DNA of 64,000 bases from Chitinophaga deserti (GTDB lineage Bacteria > Bacteroidota > Bacteroidia > Chitinophagales > Chitinophagaceae). Made by a program: the position numbers and the translations under genes. Below the pieces are notes generated by a model, which was not told where the DNA came from, did no database searches, and was given only the letters and a program-made list of their open reading frames with translations. This document shows, piece after piece, positions 41,110 through 51,505 of this stretch; position 1 is the first letter of the stretch, and each line of letters begins with the position of its first letter. The DNA lies in assembly GCF_003149455.1 (NCBI RefSeq), contig NZ_QFFK01000003.1:248001-312000 (forward strand), read 5' to 3'.

Positions 41110-41880
41110 TTATTGCCCGAAGGCGTTCATGAACTGATCAGCCTGTTCGCTCAGCTGTTGTTTACCAGTCAGGCGGGCAAATACCTGTTCCAGTGTTTCC
41201 GAACCGGTTTGCTGCAGGTCCCGGAAAGTACTGTCGGCCACAATACGCCCTTCGTCAATGAGCACTATCCTGTCGGCCACCTTTTCCACCACATCCATCA
41301 TATGAGAGCAGTAGAAAATGGTTTTATGTTCTTTCTTCAGCAGGGTAATGATTTCCTTAACGATGATTACTGCATTGGCATCAAGGCCGGAAAGCGGCTC
41401 ATCGAGAATCACGATCTGTGGGTTATGCAGCAGTCCGGAAATGATCAGTACTTTCTGACGCATGCCTTTGGAGAAGGTATCCATGCGCTGGTCTTTGTTC
41501 TCCAGTAGTCCGAAAGCCTGCAGCATTCGCTGCCCACGCTCTGTAATGATATTATCATCCAGCCCGTAAAGCTTCCCGGTAAAAGACAGGTACTCCATGG
41601 GGGTGAGTACTTCGTAGATCTCTGCGTTTTCAGGTACGTAGCCCGTCTGCGCTTTTACCGCCAGGGTACTCTGCCGCATATCGTGCCCCAGCACACTTAC
41701 TTCCCCTTCAAAATCTCCAAGGAGACCGATAAGTATCTTCACGGTGGTGGATTTACCTGCACCATTGGGCCCGATATATCCGATCACTTCTCCGGGATGC
41801 ACTTCCAGGTTTATGTCTTTCAATACCTGTTTGGTACCGAAGTTTTTATTCAGATTCTTTATGGAGATAACAGGTTGCAT
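41110..41880 (-). CDS. ABC transporter ATP-binding protein
   Basis: This 256-residue ATPase has Walker A GPNGAGKST at 37-45, Q-loop region TGYVPENAEIYE, signature FSKGMRQKV, Walker B IVILDEPLSGLD and H-loop FYCSHMM. The sequence is of the ABC-2/DrrA type, which powers export of lipids, drugs or polymers. It lies between porQ (upstream) and the permease gene (downstream, 13-bp gap) on one strand, so it likely forms a transporter with the permease. Substrate unknown. Confidence 0.9.
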   Translation of the reverse strand: MQPVISIKNLNKNFGTKQVLKDINLEVHPGEVIGYIGPNGAGKSTTVKILIGLLGDFEGEVSVLGHDMRQSTLAVKAQTGYVPENAEIYEVLTPMEYLSFTGKLYGLDDNIITERGQRMLQAFGLLENKDQRMDTFSKGMRQKVLIISGLLHNPQIVILDEPLSGLDANAVIIVKEIITLLKKEHKTIFYCSHMMDVVEKVADRIVLIDEGRIVADSTFRDLQQTGSETLEQVFARLTGKQQLSEQADQFMNAFGQ

Positions 41881-41915
41881 AATTTGTTGTGTTAAGCTGG
41901 CTGCATGGTGTGCTG

Positions 41916-42974
41916 TCAGCGTTTATCGAAAATACCGATTCCCGCCCATTGTTGCAATGAAATACTGCAGCCGATGTGATGAAAGCCTATTGCGCGTTGA
42001 TACCAGCTGCGCGCATAACGTATCTGAATCTTTTTTACCACAATGCCCACACCCAGAGAGAAACCGCTTAGTCCGCGGCGTTCCGGTAACGACAACTCCT
42101 GCCTGCGCAGGTGATTGTAAGCTCCGGTTACTTCAAGATATTTCCCGATGTTCCATTGTGCGGCCAGTACAAAATGCCGGAAAAGATTATCAATGCCACC
42201 GCCTCCTGCCCGCAGGGTGTCTCCATTCTCTATCCTGATATCTTCTCTCAGATCGGGACCAGCGTATCTTATATCGAACTGGTGGAGGTGGTGAATGGTG
42301 GCAGACAACTGGATAGGCACATGCTCCAGCCGCTTCGAAATACCTATCTGCAGATCGAAAGGCAGGGTGGCATTTTCAGTTGCTGAATATTTGGTGAACT
42401 GAGTTCCCATATTCGTGGCTACGAGCCCTGCCTGCCACCCGCGTGCGGTATCGGAAAAAGTTATGCCTACATCGGCAGCAAGCCCGGCAGACCGGTAATC
42501 GAAATACCTGGAGCGGATGTATTTGAGGGTGAGACCATAGTGCCATTTCTGAAGATAACGGCGCGATGCGGTTACCTGGAAAGTGAAATCAGCCGGACGA
42601 AAGGTGCCCAGCACATTCCCCGTAACATCTGTATGCTGTATATTCCCGTAATCGACATACTGCAGGCTGGCGGCGAAAGAAGTAGCGAGTTTGGGTGCAT
42701 ACATCCCGAAACCTGCATGCCCGTATTTAATCCCCCCGTTGTATCCGGCCATATTTACCTGTAGCTGTCCTCCCATTTCTGGTCGTAACAAGGCAGGATT
42801 AAGCAGGGCCGTACTCAGGTCGTTCCCCTGAATGGCAACGTTAACCCCTCCCAGCGCGGTGATCTGTGGCGATGGCGGCAGCTCCAGGAAGCCATACGAT
42901 TGCCTCCCTCCCAGCACCTGGGCTGATACGGCAAAGGGCAAAAACAGCCATATGATAAGGAAACGGTATTTCAC
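41916..42974 (-). CDS. porQ: Type IX secretion system protein PorQ
   Basis: This 352-residue outer-membrane barrel protein has a signal peptide (MKYRFLIIWLFLPFAVSAQ) and the PorQ opening LGGRQSYGFLELPPSPQITA, then ALGGVNVAIQGNDLSTALLN and a regular series of amphipathic strands to the C-terminus. In Porphyromonas PorQ is a component of type IX secretion that, with other Por proteins, helps anchor cargo to A-LPS. It is the first of three same-strand genes, with an ABC ATPase starting 35 bases after its stop. Together with the giant type B adhesin and PorP/SprF it shows the strain has a working type IX pathway. Confidence 0.87.
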   Translation of the reverse strand: MKYRFLIIWLFLPFAVSAQVLGGRQSYGFLELPPSPQITALGGVNVAIQGNDLSTALLNPALLRPEMGGQLQVNMAGYNGGIKYGHAGFGMYAPKLATSFAASLQYVDYGNIQHTDVTGNVLGTFRPADFTFQVTASRRYLQKWHYGLTLKYIRSRYFDYRSAGLAADVGITFSDTARGWQAGLVATNMGTQFTKYSATENATLPFDLQIGISKRLEHVPIQLSATIHHLHQFDIRYAGPDLREDIRIENGDTLRAGGGGIDNLFRHFVLAAQWNIGKYLEVTGAYNHLRRQELSLPERRGLSGFSLGVGIVVKKIQIRYARSWYQRAIGFHHIGCSISLQQWAGIGIFDKR

Positions 42975-43024
42975 AGGGAGCTTACTGCAGATTTATTGCC
43001 GGTAAGTTACGGATAGAAGTACAT

Positions 43025-43063
43025 AAAAAGAATAGAGCCATCCTATCACAGATGGCTCTATTC
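43025..43063 (-). terminator. Intrinsic terminator of lon
   Basis: A perfect 13-bp stem (arms 43030-43042 and 43051-43063; gaatagagccatc and its complement) with an 8-nt loop is followed on the minus strand by five T residues, 85 bases after the lon stop. Confidence 0.85.
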
Positions 43064-43147
43064 AAACCCTTAAACAATCAACATGCGCTCACTCTTTTAA
43101 AGTGAACATGGTAGCACGGCTGCATCAGGAGTAACGCTCCGTGCGTT

Positions 43148-45550
43148 CTACCTCCTTAATAACGCAGATTCGAGCACTTGGTTCATTTCGCGCACATAAT
43201 GAAATTTCAAGCCCTTGATATAATCGGGGTTGATGTCTGCAATGTCTTTCTCGTTCTGCCAGCAAAGGATAATTTCCTTAATACCGGCACGTTTGGCGGC
43301 AAGAATCTTCTCCTTGATACCGCCTACGGGCAGTACCTGTCCGCGCAGTGTGATCTCACCCGTCATAGCCATGTAAGGTTTTACGCGGCGGCCGGTAAAC
43401 AACGATGCCAGGGCAGTAAGCATGGTAACGCCTGCACTGGGACCATCCTTCGGCACAGCCCCTTCCGGAACGTGAATATGAACGGTTTTCTGCTGGAATA
43501 CTTTCGGATCGATCTTGAAGTTTTGCGCATTGGCCTGCAACCAGCTAAGCGCTGTTACAGCCGATTCCTTCATCACATTACCCAGGTTACCGGTCAGCTT
43601 GAGTTCTCCCTTACCGTCGGAGAGGCTGGATTCGATGAAAAGGATATCGCCCCCTACGTACGTCCAGGCCAGGCCTACTGATACACCGGGAGGATTGCCT
43701 GTTTTATAGATCTCGTTTGAATATTTCGGTTTACCCAGCGCCTTGATCACCCTTTCTTCTGTCACGGCTTCTTTGGGCATGGTTCCCATGGCCACATCTT
43801 TGGCGAGGTTACGCATAATAGCAGCAAACTGCCGGTCCAGCTCACGCACACCGCTTTCACGGGTATAGTTGGCGATCACTTTCTCGATCACTTTATTGGC
43901 AAACGTCAGTTTTACATTGGCAAGGCCATGTGCTTCCTTCTGTTTGGGAATCAGGTGTCGCTTGGCGATCTCTACCTTTTCTTCAATGGAATACCCGCTG
44001 AGATCGATGATCTCCAGCCTGTCGCGCAGGGCCATAGGGATGGCGCCAAGGTTATTGGCGGTGGCGATGAAGAGTACCTTACTCAGGTCGTACTCCAGCT
44101 CCAGGTAGTTATCGTAAAAGGTACTGTTCTGCTCGGGGTCCAGCACTTCCAGCAGGGCGGATGCAGGATCGCCACGGTGGTCGCTGCCGATCTTATCGAT
44201 CTCATCGAGGATCATCACCGGGTTGGAAGACTTCACCTTACGGATTGTTTGCAGGATACGGCCGGCCATGGCGCCGATATAGGTTTTACGGTGACCACGG
44301 ATCTCACTTTCATCGTGCAGCCCGCCGAGGCTGAGGCGCGCATATTTACGGCCTATAGCATTGGCGATGGAGCGACCCAAAGAAGTTTTACCAATACCGG
44401 GAGGGCCCACAAAGCAGAGGATGGGCGATTTCATATCACCTTTCAGTTTCAGCACTGCCAGATATTCGAGAATACGGTCCTTGATCCGGTCCATACCGTA
44501 ATGATCATGATCCAGTACTTTCTTTGCCTTTTTGAGGTCGTACCTGTCTTCGGTATAATCCAGCCAGGGCAGGTCCAGCATCAGATCGAGGTGGTTATAA
44601 ACCACGGAATAATCCGGTGTGCTGGGGTGCATGCGCTCCAGTTTCTCGATGCCTTTGGTGAAAAGCTCTTTCGCTGCTTCCGGCCATTTCTTGGATTCGG
44701 ACTTGCGCAGCATTTCCTTGATCTCGCGATCGTTGGAATCACCGCCCAGCTCTTCCTTGATAGATTTCATCTGCTGCTGCAGAAAGTAATCGCGCTGCTG
44801 CTTATCGAGGTCCTGCTTGGTTTTGTTGTTGATCTTATTCTTCAGCTCCGCCAGTTGCAATTCCATCTGCAGCATTTTCATGAGCAGTTCTGCACGCTGG
44901 TGGAGATTGTTGATTTCCAGTATGCGCTGCTTTTCCTTTACATCGCTGTTCAGGTTGCTGGATACGAAGTGAATGAGGAAAGGAGCGTTTTCAATATTCT
45001 TCAGAATAATGCTGGCTTCAGAAGGCAGGTGCGGACTGAGTGCAATGATTTGCCCTGCCAGGTCTTTGATTGAAGAAACATAGGCATCAAACTCAGAGTC
45101 GTTGTTATCCACTTCATCCTGCAATATTTCGTATTTGGTTTTGAAGTATGGGTCTTCACTAACGATCTCTGTGATTTTGAACCTTTTGCGGCCCTGAATG
45201 ATGATGGTGGTGCCACCATCTGGCATTTTGATCAGCTTCACGATTTTAGCCACGGTGCCCACTTCGTTCAGGTCGTTCACACCGGGTTCTTCTACGTTAC
45301 TGTCTTTTTGTGCGACAACGCCGATCATTTTGTCAGTTTTGTACGCATCGTTAACCGCCTTGATCGACTTATCTCTCCCTACGGTAATGGGAAGTACTAC
45401 ACCGGGGAAAAGTACTGTATTGCGGAGCGGCAAAAGGGCCAGCTCATCAGGTATTATGTCTTCTTCCTGTCCATCTCCGTCTTCATTAAGAGGTATGATG
45501 GGCATAAATTCCATCTCTTCCTCTGTATTACCCAAGAAAAATGTATTCAT
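43148..45550 (-). CDS. lon: ATP-dependent protease Lon
   Basis: This 800-residue protease has the N-terminal LON substrate domain (about 35-235; [20 protein letters not shown]), a helical linker, an AAA+ module and a C-terminal Ser-Lys protease. Walker [12 protein letters not shown] is near 380 and Walker [12 protein letters not shown] follows. The catalytic dyad is S705 in [10 protein letters not shown] and K748 in [11 protein letters not shown]. It degrades misfolded and regulatory proteins in the cytoplasm. Length is normal for LonA. It has its own terminator; the upstream gap to the next gene is 206 bp. Confidence 0.97.
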   Translation of the reverse strand: MNTFFLGNTEEEMEFMPIIPLNEDGDGQEEDIIPDELALLPLRNTVLFPGVVLPITVGRDKSIKAVNDAYKTDKMIGVVAQKDSNVEEPGVNDLNEVGTVAKIVKLIKMPDGGTTIIIQGRKRFKITEIVSEDPYFKTKYEILQDEVDNNDSEFDAYVSSIKDLAGQIIALSPHLPSEASIILKNIENAPFLIHFVSSNLNSDVKEKQRILEINNLHQRAELLMKMLQMELQLAELKNKINNKTKQDLDKQQRDYFLQQQMKSIKEELGGDSNDREIKEMLRKSESKKWPEAAKELFTKGIEKLERMHPSTPDYSVVYNHLDLMLDLPWLDYTEDRYDLKKAKKVLDHDHYGMDRIKDRILEYLAVLKLKGDMKSPILCFVGPPGIGKTSLGRSIANAIGRKYARLSLGGLHDESEIRGHRKTYIGAMAGRILQTIRKVKSSNPVMILDEIDKIGSDHRGDPASALLEVLDPEQNSTFYDNYLELEYDLSKVLFIATANNLGAIPMALRDRLEIIDLSGYSIEEKVEIAKRHLIPKQKEAHGLANVKLTFANKVIEKVIANYTRESGVRELDRQFAAIMRNLAKDVAMGTMPKEAVTEERVIKALGKPKYSNEIYKTGNPPGVSVGLAWTYVGGDILFIESSLSDGKGELKLTGNLGNVMKESAVTALSWLQANAQNFKIDPKVFQQKTVHIHVPEGAVPKDGPSAGVTMLTALASLFTGRRVKPYMAMTGEITLRGQVLPVGGIKEKILAAKRAGIKEIILCWQNEKDIADINPDYIKGLKFHYVREMNQVLESALLRR

Positions 45551-45701
45551 CTGTCAGTTTTAAGTATCGGGACAGAATGGCAGGATTCCCCCCATAAATG
45601 CCCCTGAAAATAGAACATGGCTATATAGTCAATATTAATGCCATTGCTGCAGGTGTGCCAAAATAGGAAACGCAGGAAGGGGGTGCGGGGTTGCCCCGGG
45701 C

Positions 45702-45734
45702 AAAAAAAAGACCGCCCCGTTTCCGGGAGCGGTC
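45702..45734 (-). terminator. Intrinsic terminator of the barrel-protein gene at 45757
   Basis: On the minus strand a GC-rich stem (GACCGC/GCGGTC extended by CGG/CCG past a bulged base) is followed by eight T residues, 23 bases after the stop codon. Confidence 0.88.
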
Positions 45735-45756
45735 ATCGCTCAGTTGTAGGTAAACA

Positions 45757-46371
45757 CTAAAGGGTAATACCTACGCCTAATTGAATAGATTGATTCTTCC
45801 ACTTTTCGGAGTTGGTACCGTCGGCGATAGTAATATCGTTTACGTTGGACAGGCCGATTACGTAACGGGCGCTGATGTTAACGATGGGGAGCTGGAGCCA
45901 GAGGCCGCCTACTGCACCGAAGTCGCCACCTTTAAACGCTTCTTTTCCTTCCTCGAAAACGTTCCGTTTCTTGCTGGTCATGATACTGAACTGGGGGCCT
46001 ACCTGCAGTTTAAAGCGGGGAGATCCGAGGTCGATATTAGCCAGTACCGGGATGGAAAGATAATCCAATTTCGGTTTATTCTCATTTACCTGGCTCAGTT
46101 CGTATTCTGTCTGGAATTCGCCGGTGTTCTTTACTTCAGTTTTGGAGCTGGAGTAGATGAGTTCGGGCTGGATGCCGAAACCTTTCATCAGGTTGATCTG
46201 GGCAAAGCCACCCAGATGCCATCCCAGTTTAAATGCGTCATCATATCCGGTACCATCGATCTTGCCCAGGTTGGCGCCACCTTTGATACCAAAACGTACC
46301 ATTTTTTGTGCTTTGGCGGAGGATACGGTTAAGCCGGTTATAACGGCAAGGGCCAAAAACAGTTTTTTCAT
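45757..46371 (-). CDS. Outer-membrane beta-barrel (PorT-like) protein
   Basis: This 204-residue protein has a signal peptide (MKKLFLALAVITGLTVSSAKAQ) and the typical small-barrel opening KMVRFGIKGGANLGKIDGTG. Strand patterns such as WHLGGFAQINLMKGFGIQPE and KLDYLSIPVLANIDL fit the outer-membrane barrel/PorT-like family very common in Bacteroidota. It ends with an amphipathic strand (NQSIQLGVGITL), as outer-membrane proteins do. PorT itself helps in type IX secretion, but this fold family is broad and no specific role can be assigned. It has its own terminator. Confidence 0.85.
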   Translation of the reverse strand: MKKLFLALAVITGLTVSSAKAQKMVRFGIKGGANLGKIDGTGYDDAFKLGWHLGGFAQINLMKGFGIQPELIYSSSKTEVKNTGEFQTEYELSQVNENKPKLDYLSIPVLANIDLGSPRFKLQVGPQFSIMTSKKRNVFEEGKEAFKGGDFGAVGGLWLQLPIVNISARYVIGLSNVNDITIADGTNSEKWKNQSIQLGVGITL

Positions 46372-46519
46372 ATCAGATATTTGTTTAGTGTTAAGCAGCT
46401 TATTTTAATCTTGATCTGTTGATAATGAAGCCTTTCCAATTACTTTAAAGACGTGCTTCAGGGCATTTACCCCTACGCATGTTGCAAATTCCATGCTAAA
46501 AGCATTGCGCTGCTCTTTA

Positions 46520-47512
46520 TCAGAAAGTTACGCTTACACTGGCGGTGAAATACCCCGCCACACCCGTATCCGGGCCCTGCAGCATTTTAAAGAGGGTGAA
46601 CGACGGAGATATGGCGAACCTGCCGATGATGTAAGAAACCCGAAGCCCCAGGTCTGCAGCCCGTGGCTTAAAAGCACTCCCGTCGGACAAGACGGTTTCT
46701 GTTTCAGTTTCTGTTCCCGGCTGCGGCCCCTGCTGCCCGCCATTACCATTGCCATTCCCGTTACCATTCCCCCGTCCGTTGTTCCTTTTTTCGTTGAACT
46801 TTTTGATGGCATTACCGCGGGTAGCGTAGCGGAAGCTCTTCATATTGCTGAAATACCTCGCCGTACCGGTGGTGAGCCCCATCACCGGCATAATAAGCAG
46901 CCCGTCGTCTGCCGTGATCACATCCATGAAAACAAAAGGATGCCGCACATCTACAATCACATTGAAATCGCTGCCGCGTTCGTTAGTAATCACACCGGCT
47001 TCTTCCTGTCGGTAGCTCCCGAAGCCATAATCGAGGCTCAGGCCCGGCTGCAGCCACCATTTGCGGTAAATGAAATATGCATACAGTTCGTTTTTAATGG
47101 GGGTTTGGGGTACATCGGAACTATCTGCATAAATATATCGCGTATAGGAAATTCCGGTGAGCAGGTCGCGGTTTCTCGTATAGTCGTATCCGGCACTGAG
47201 GTCCAGCTCAAACCAGGGTTTGCGGTCTGCACCCAGCAGGTAATATGCACCCGCTGTGGCAAAAAGCCCGCTTTTATGCGTGTAGTTGACAGACGGGGAA
47301 AGGAATGGCTTCATATCTATAGGCCGGAAAGCATCTGCCGCTTTACCGCCATAAGCGGGGTTATTCCCGAAGCCTAATGCCACGGTTACCTCACTTTTAT
47401 AACGGCTGTCCAGCAACGAGTCCAGCTCGCGCTCCAGGTCGGCCAGCGTTTGTGCATAGCAGGTTGCTGCCGGGAGCAGCAAACACAGTGTAACGATGAT
47501 CAGGTTTTTCAT
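46520..47512 (-). CDS. Hypothetical outer-membrane protein with Gly-Asn repeat
   Basis: Starting at ATG 47512, the product is 330 residues with a signal peptide (MKNLIIVTLCLLLPAATCYAQ). A short helical segment follows (LADLERELDSLLDSRYKSE), then many amphipathic strands rich in Tyr and Trp, and a closing strand VAGYFTASVSVTF. This suggests an outer-membrane barrel of about 12-14 strands. A low-complexity loop RNNGRGNGNGNGNGNGGQQG followed by a TETETET run lies near residue 250 and is probably an exposed loop. Family not recognised. An in-frame ATG 9 bases upstream is possible. It starts 20 bases after the metallophosphoesterase stop, so it may share its transcript. Confidence 0.72.
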   Translation of the reverse strand: MKNLIIVTLCLLLPAATCYAQTLADLERELDSLLDSRYKSEVTVALGFGNNPAYGGKAADAFRPIDMKPFLSPSVNYTHKSGLFATAGAYYLLGADRKPWFELDLSAGYDYTRNRDLLTGISYTRYIYADSSDVPQTPIKNELYAYFIYRKWWLQPGLSLDYGFGSYRQEEAGVITNERGSDFNVIVDVRHPFVFMDVITADDGLLIMPVMGLTTGTARYFSNMKSFRYATRGNAIKKFNEKRNNGRGNGNGNGNGNGGQQGPQPGTETETETVLSDGSAFKPRAADLGLRVSYIIGRFAISPSFTLFKMLQGPDTGVAGYFTASVSVTF

Positions 47513-47532
47513 CGCCCGCAAGTTAAGGATTC

Positions 47533-48816
47533 TTAAACAAGCTCGATCACGGTGATTTCCGGCAGGATGCCCACCCGGCCGGGATAACCCAGGAAGCCAA
47601 AGCCACGGTTCACATAAAGGCGCTGTTTACCTTCTTCATAAAGGCCTGCCCACTGGCGGTAGATGTATTGCGCGGGGCTCCATTTGAAGAAAGGAATTTC
47701 AACACCGAACTGCATGCCGTGGGTATGCCCTGCCAGCATGAGGTCGATATCCGGGTAGGAAGGTCGAACCTCACCGTCCCAATGGGTGGGATCGTGCGAG
47801 AGCAGGATCTTGAAGGGAACCGCTTCTGTACCGGCATAGGCGGCCTTCATATCCCCAAGGCGGGGAAAGCGGGGGTTGATGCTCCAGTTTTCGACGCCTA
47901 TGAGGGCGATCTGGTCACCATCCTTTTCCAGTATCCTGTTTTCGTTCATGAGGAGGCGCCAGCCCATTTTGGCATGGATGCCTTTAAGCGTTTCCAGGTT
48001 CTGGGCTTTGAGGCGGGAACGGCGGTTGTTATCATAATCGGGCCAGGGGTAATAGTCACCGTAATCGTGGTTCCCGAGGGTGGAATACACGCCGAAGGGG
48101 GCTTCTATCTTGTTGAACACATCTATGTAATCGTCCATTTCAATGGAGCGGTCGTTCACCAGGTCGCCCGTAAAGAGCACAAGATCAGGCTTTTGTGCCT
48201 GAATAAGCTCAACGCCGCGCATAACGGCTTCCTTATCGTTGAAGGATCCGGAATGGATATCCGACAGCTGCACGATTTTGAGCCCTTTAAAGGCGGCGGG
48301 CAGGTTAGGATAGGCAAGCCGCAGTTTACGGACGTGGTAGTTGTATTTGTTGGAAAGGCCGTACAGGAGGGTGCCCATAAGGGTGCCGCCCAGCAGGAAG
48401 CCCGATTTCATAAGGAACCCTGAACGCGACATGCCGTTCACTTCCCGGTTGGCGGTAACTGCAGCAGCTACTGCCGGTGCGGAACGGAACTTTTCCACCA
48501 CCCACATCACCGCACGGCGGCCATCATCGATGAGGAGGAAGAGAACTACCATCAGTTTTGAGAAGGAAAAGGAGAAGGCGAAGGTGAGGTAGTAAGCACG
48601 GGCCTGCATGAACCTTGCCCAGGGAATTTTGCCATAGAAAACGATGGATGCCATAACTACTGCGCAAAGTACCCAGTAAAGGCCGAACACGATTGTCCGG
48701 ATCCTGGGAGCAGCGTTGACAAGGAGGGCACGGAGGGCGAAAAAGACGTAGGCGTCTATTGCCAGCATGATCAGAACAAGGAGTATGGTAGATAGTAAGT
48801 TTGGTCCGGCTCGCAT
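47533..48816 (-). CDS. Membrane-anchored metallophosphoesterase (YkuE-like)
   Basis: This 427-residue protein has three N-terminal membrane helices (about 7-98), a fourth hydrophobic segment (about 133-155) and a C-terminal calcineurin-like phosphoesterase. All metal motifs are visible: QLSDIHSG, FTGDLVND, LGNHDYGD, LLSHDPTHW and AGHTHGMQ. Relatives include YkuE/YaeI-type enzymes acting on phospholipid or lipid-A-related substrates at the membrane; the present substrate is unknown. It probably faces the periplasm, judged only from helix number. It precedes the barrel protein gene in the same direction. Confidence 0.87.
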   Translation of the reverse strand: MRAGPNLLSTILLVLIMLAIDAYVFFALRALLVNAAPRIRTIVFGLYWVLCAVVMASIVFYGKIPWARFMQARAYYLTFAFSFSFSKLMVVLFLLIDDGRRAVMWVVEKFRSAPAVAAAVTANREVNGMSRSGFLMKSGFLLGGTLMGTLLYGLSNKYNYHVRKLRLAYPNLPAAFKGLKIVQLSDIHSGSFNDKEAVMRGVELIQAQKPDLVLFTGDLVNDRSIEMDDYIDVFNKIEAPFGVYSTLGNHDYGDYYPWPDYDNNRRSRLKAQNLETLKGIHAKMGWRLLMNENRILEKDGDQIALIGVENWSINPRFPRLGDMKAAYAGTEAVPFKILLSHDPTHWDGEVRPSYPDIDLMLAGHTHGMQFGVEIPFFKWSPAQYIYRQWAGLYEEGKQRLYVNRGFGFLGYPGRVGILPEITVIELV

Positions 48817-49060
48817 AAAACTTTATGAATCAATGATTTTAATAATTGAAGCAATCGGTGAAATTAGCACAATTGGCTTGTTTAGGATGGCTTCCGTGGT
48901 AAAGTAGACGGTTATGTGACTAAAAAATTGCAAAAGTTGCTCAAAAAATGTGGTTTTTCCCCAGCCGGTGGTGTGAATAAATAAATAGGGGGCTTTCCCC
49001 ATTTTTAGGCGATTCGTTGTATTTTTGTCCGATTAGGTCATAATAATCTATTATTGCAAT

Positions 49061-49747
49061 ATGAAGTTCACCTATTACGGTCACTCCAGTTTTGCTGTGG
49101 AAGTGAAGGGAAAGAAGATTGTGTTTGATCCGTTTATCACGCATAATGAGCTGGCAAAGTCGATAGATGTCGACCGTATTGAGGCCGATTACATATTTGT
49201 TTCTCACGGGCATAATGATCATGTGGCCGACCTTATGGGGCTGGCAAAACGTACCGGGGCTACCGTGGTGGGAGCTTATGAACTCACGGAGTGGGTACAG
49301 AAGCAGGGGCACGAAAATGTGCATCCTATGAACACCGGAGGGAAATGGGCATTTGATTTTGGTACGGTAAAATGTACCGTAGCGCATCACTCCAGTGGTT
49401 TACCCGACGGCAGTTACGGCGGCAACCCCATGGGTTTCCTTTTTATGACCGGAGAGGGTAATTTTTATTACAGCGGGGATACGGCTTTAACATTCGACAT
49501 GGAACTGATCCCCCGGTGGGCGAAGCTCGACTTTGCAGTATTGCCCATAGGAGACAACTTTACGATGGGTGTGGAAGACGCTACCATCGCAGCAGAGTTT
49601 ATTGAATGCCAACGCATTATAGGAGCTCATTACGACACATTCGGATATATCAAGATCGATAAGGCGGCTGCCGTTAAGCAGTTTGAAGCAGCGGGGCTAA
49701 CCCTGTTGCTGCCGGCAATTGGTGAAACCATCAATGCCATCGCCTGA
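49061..49747 (+). CDS. UPF0173 metal-dependent hydrolase (metallo-beta-lactamase fold)
   Basis: This 228-residue cytoplasmic protein begins MKFTYYGHSSFAVEVKGKK, typical of UPF0173 (YtkL). Metal-binding motifs are complete: VSHGHNDHVADL (HxHxDH), CTVAHHSSG, YYSGDTALTFDM and GAHYDTFGYI. The family has an unclear physiological role; lactonase- or RNase-Z-like activity has been proposed for the fold. A -7 box TATTTTTG lies at 49020-49027, giving a leader of about 30 bases. It is upstream of parA by 43 bases in the same direction, so it may be co-transcribed. Confidence 0.9.
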   Translation: MKFTYYGHSSFAVEVKGKKIVFDPFITHNELAKSIDVDRIEADYIFVSHGHNDHVADLMGLAKRTGATVVGAYELTEWVQKQGHENVHPMNTGGKWAFDFGTVKCTVAHHSSGLPDGSYGGNPMGFLFMTGEGNFYYSGDTALTFDMELIPRWAKLDFAVLPIGDNFTMGVEDATIAAEFIECQRIIGAHYDTFGYIKIDKAAAVKQFEAAGLTLLLPAIGETINAIA

Positions 49748-49790
49748 TATCCTATTTAATCCTATTAAACCTGGAATTTAAGACAAGACA

Positions 49791-50612
49791 ATGGCAAGAA
49801 TCATCGCAATCGCCAATCAGAAAGGGGGCGTGGGGAAAACTACCAGCGCTATCAACCTCGCCAGCAGCCTGGCAGTACTGGAGTACAAAACGCTGCTCGT
49901 GGACGCGGATCCTCAGGCTAACAGCACTACAGGGCTGGGCTTCGACCTGCGTAACATCCAGCAGAGTTTGTATGACTGCATGGTGAACGACGTGCAGGCC
50001 CGGGATGTAATCCTGGAATCCGACACGCCTAACCTGAAAGTACTGCCTTCGCACATCGACCTGGTAGGCGCAGAGCTGGAACTGATCAACCACCCCAACC
50101 GGGAACGGGTGATGAAACAGGTGATCGATGCCGTGAAAGACGAATATGACTTTATCATAGTAGACTGCTCCCCTTCCCTGGGCCTGATTACCGTGAACGC
50201 CCTTGTGGCCTCTCATTCCGTAATCATCCCCGTACAGTGCGAGTTCTTCGCCCTGGAAGGTTTGGGTAAACTCCTCAACACAATCAAAATCGTGCAAAGC
50301 AGGCTGAATACCGAACTGGAAATAGAGGGCATCCTCATGACCATGTACGACGGCCGTCTCCGCCTGAGCAACCAGGTGGTAGACGAAGTGAAGCAACACT
50401 TCGAGGAAAGCGTTTTCAATACCATCATCCACCGCAACACCAAACTGGGTGAAGCTCCCAGCTTCGGAAAGTCAGTTATCATGTACGATGCCATGAGCAC
50501 CGGTGCAATTAACTATCTGAACCTGGCGAAGGAGATACTGCAGAAGCACAACTTTACCAAGATCAATCAAGAAGACAAAATATTAGCTATTAACGATGAC
50601 CAATCCGAGTAA
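49791..50612 (+). CDS. parA: Chromosome partitioning ATPase ParA/Soj
   Basis: This 273-residue ATPase carries the deviant Walker [13 protein letters not shown] at 11-22, with the signature lysine of the ParA/MinD group, then [10 protein letters not shown] (Walker A') and [12 protein letters not shown] (Walker B). ParA binds the nucleoid as an ATP dimer and moves ParB-parS complexes to segregate origins. It overlaps parB by 17 bases, the usual chromosomal arrangement. No parS site was spotted in the window, though I could not search exhaustively. Confidence 0.95.
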   Translation: MARIIAIANQKGGVGKTTSAINLASSLAVLEYKTLLVDADPQANSTTGLGFDLRNIQQSLYDCMVNDVQARDVILESDTPNLKVLPSHIDLVGAELELINHPNRERVMKQVIDAVKDEYDFIIVDCSPSLGLITVNALVASHSVIIPVQCEFFALEGLGKLLNTIKIVQSRLNTELEIEGILMTMYDGRLRLSNQVVDEVKQHFEESVFNTIIHRNTKLGEAPSFGKSVIMYDAMSTGAINYLNLAKEILQKHNFTKINQEDKILAINDDQSE

Positions 50613-51504
50613 GAAAGAGGCGTTGGGGAAAGGCATCCGCTCGCTGTTACAGAACATAGACACAGACCTGAAGCAAACCACCGGGGCATTAGCCGAACAG
50701 GTGGTGGCACAGGCTACCGGTATCGAGCGGATCCCGCTTGACCTGATTGAGATCAATCCCAAGCAGCCCCGCCGCGATTTCGATGAGCAGGCCCTGCAGG
50801 AACTCAGCCAGTCCATCAAGCTGCACGACATCATACAGCCCGTAACCGTTTCCCGCATCGGTAAGAAATACCAGCTGATTGCAGGGGAACGCCGTTTCCG
50901 CGCCAGTAAGATGGCCGGGCTGAAAGATATTCCCGCGTATGTACGGCAGGCTAATGACCAGGAACTCCTGGAGCTGGCCCTGCTGGAAAACCTCCAGCGT
51001 GAGAACCTTAACGCCATCGAAATTGCCCTCAGCTACAAACGCCTCATGGAGGAGATCGACCTCACCCAGGAGCAGGTAGCAGAAAGGATGGGCAAGGAAA
51101 GGAGCACCGTTACCAACTACATCCGACTGCTGAAACTGCCACCAGATATCCAGGTTGCAGTACGCAATAATAAACTCAGTATGGGCCACGCCCGTACCCT
51201 CATCGGTGTTGAAAATGTGGAGCAGCAGCTCTTCGTATTCAGCGAAATCATGAAGAACGGCCTGTCCGTTCGCCAGACCGAAGAGCTCGTACGCAAAGTG
51301 AACCAGAACTCCGATAAGGGAACTTCGAAAAAACCGGCTAAAAACCTCCTGCCGCCGGCTTACCAGAAAATCCAGGACAACCTTGCCACGCACTTTGCCA
51401 CCAAAGTAAACCTGGCGAGGGGAAAAAACGGGAAGGGAAACATCCAGATCGAATTCTATTCTGATGAAGAACTGGACGCCATTCTGGAAAAATTATCAAT
51501 GTAA
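50596..51504 (+). CDS. parB: Chromosome partitioning protein ParB
   Basis: This 302-residue protein has the ParB N-terminal CTPase domain (about 45-135) with [20 protein letters not shown], the CTP-binding box GERRFRAS and [16 protein letters not shown] helix-turn-helix follows (about 145-205; [20 protein letters not shown]) that reads parS, and the C-terminus dimerises. ParB clamps slide along DNA from parS and recruit SMC. The start overlaps the end of parA, and the DUF5683 gene begins one base after its stop. A high-confidence chromosomal segregation locus. Confidence 0.95.
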   Translation: MTNPSKKEALGKGIRSLLQNIDTDLKQTTGALAEQVVAQATGIERIPLDLIEINPKQPRRDFDEQALQELSQSIKLHDIIQPVTVSRIGKKYQLIAGERRFRASKMAGLKDIPAYVRQANDQELLELALLENLQRENLNAIEIALSYKRLMEEIDLTQEQVAERMGKERSTVTNYIRLLKLPPDIQVAVRNNKLSMGHARTLIGVENVEQQLFVFSEIMKNGLSVRQTEELVRKVNQNSDKGTSKKPAKNLLPPAYQKIQDNLATHFATKVNLARGKNGKGNIQIEFYSDEELDAILEKLSM

Positions 51505-51505
51505 G

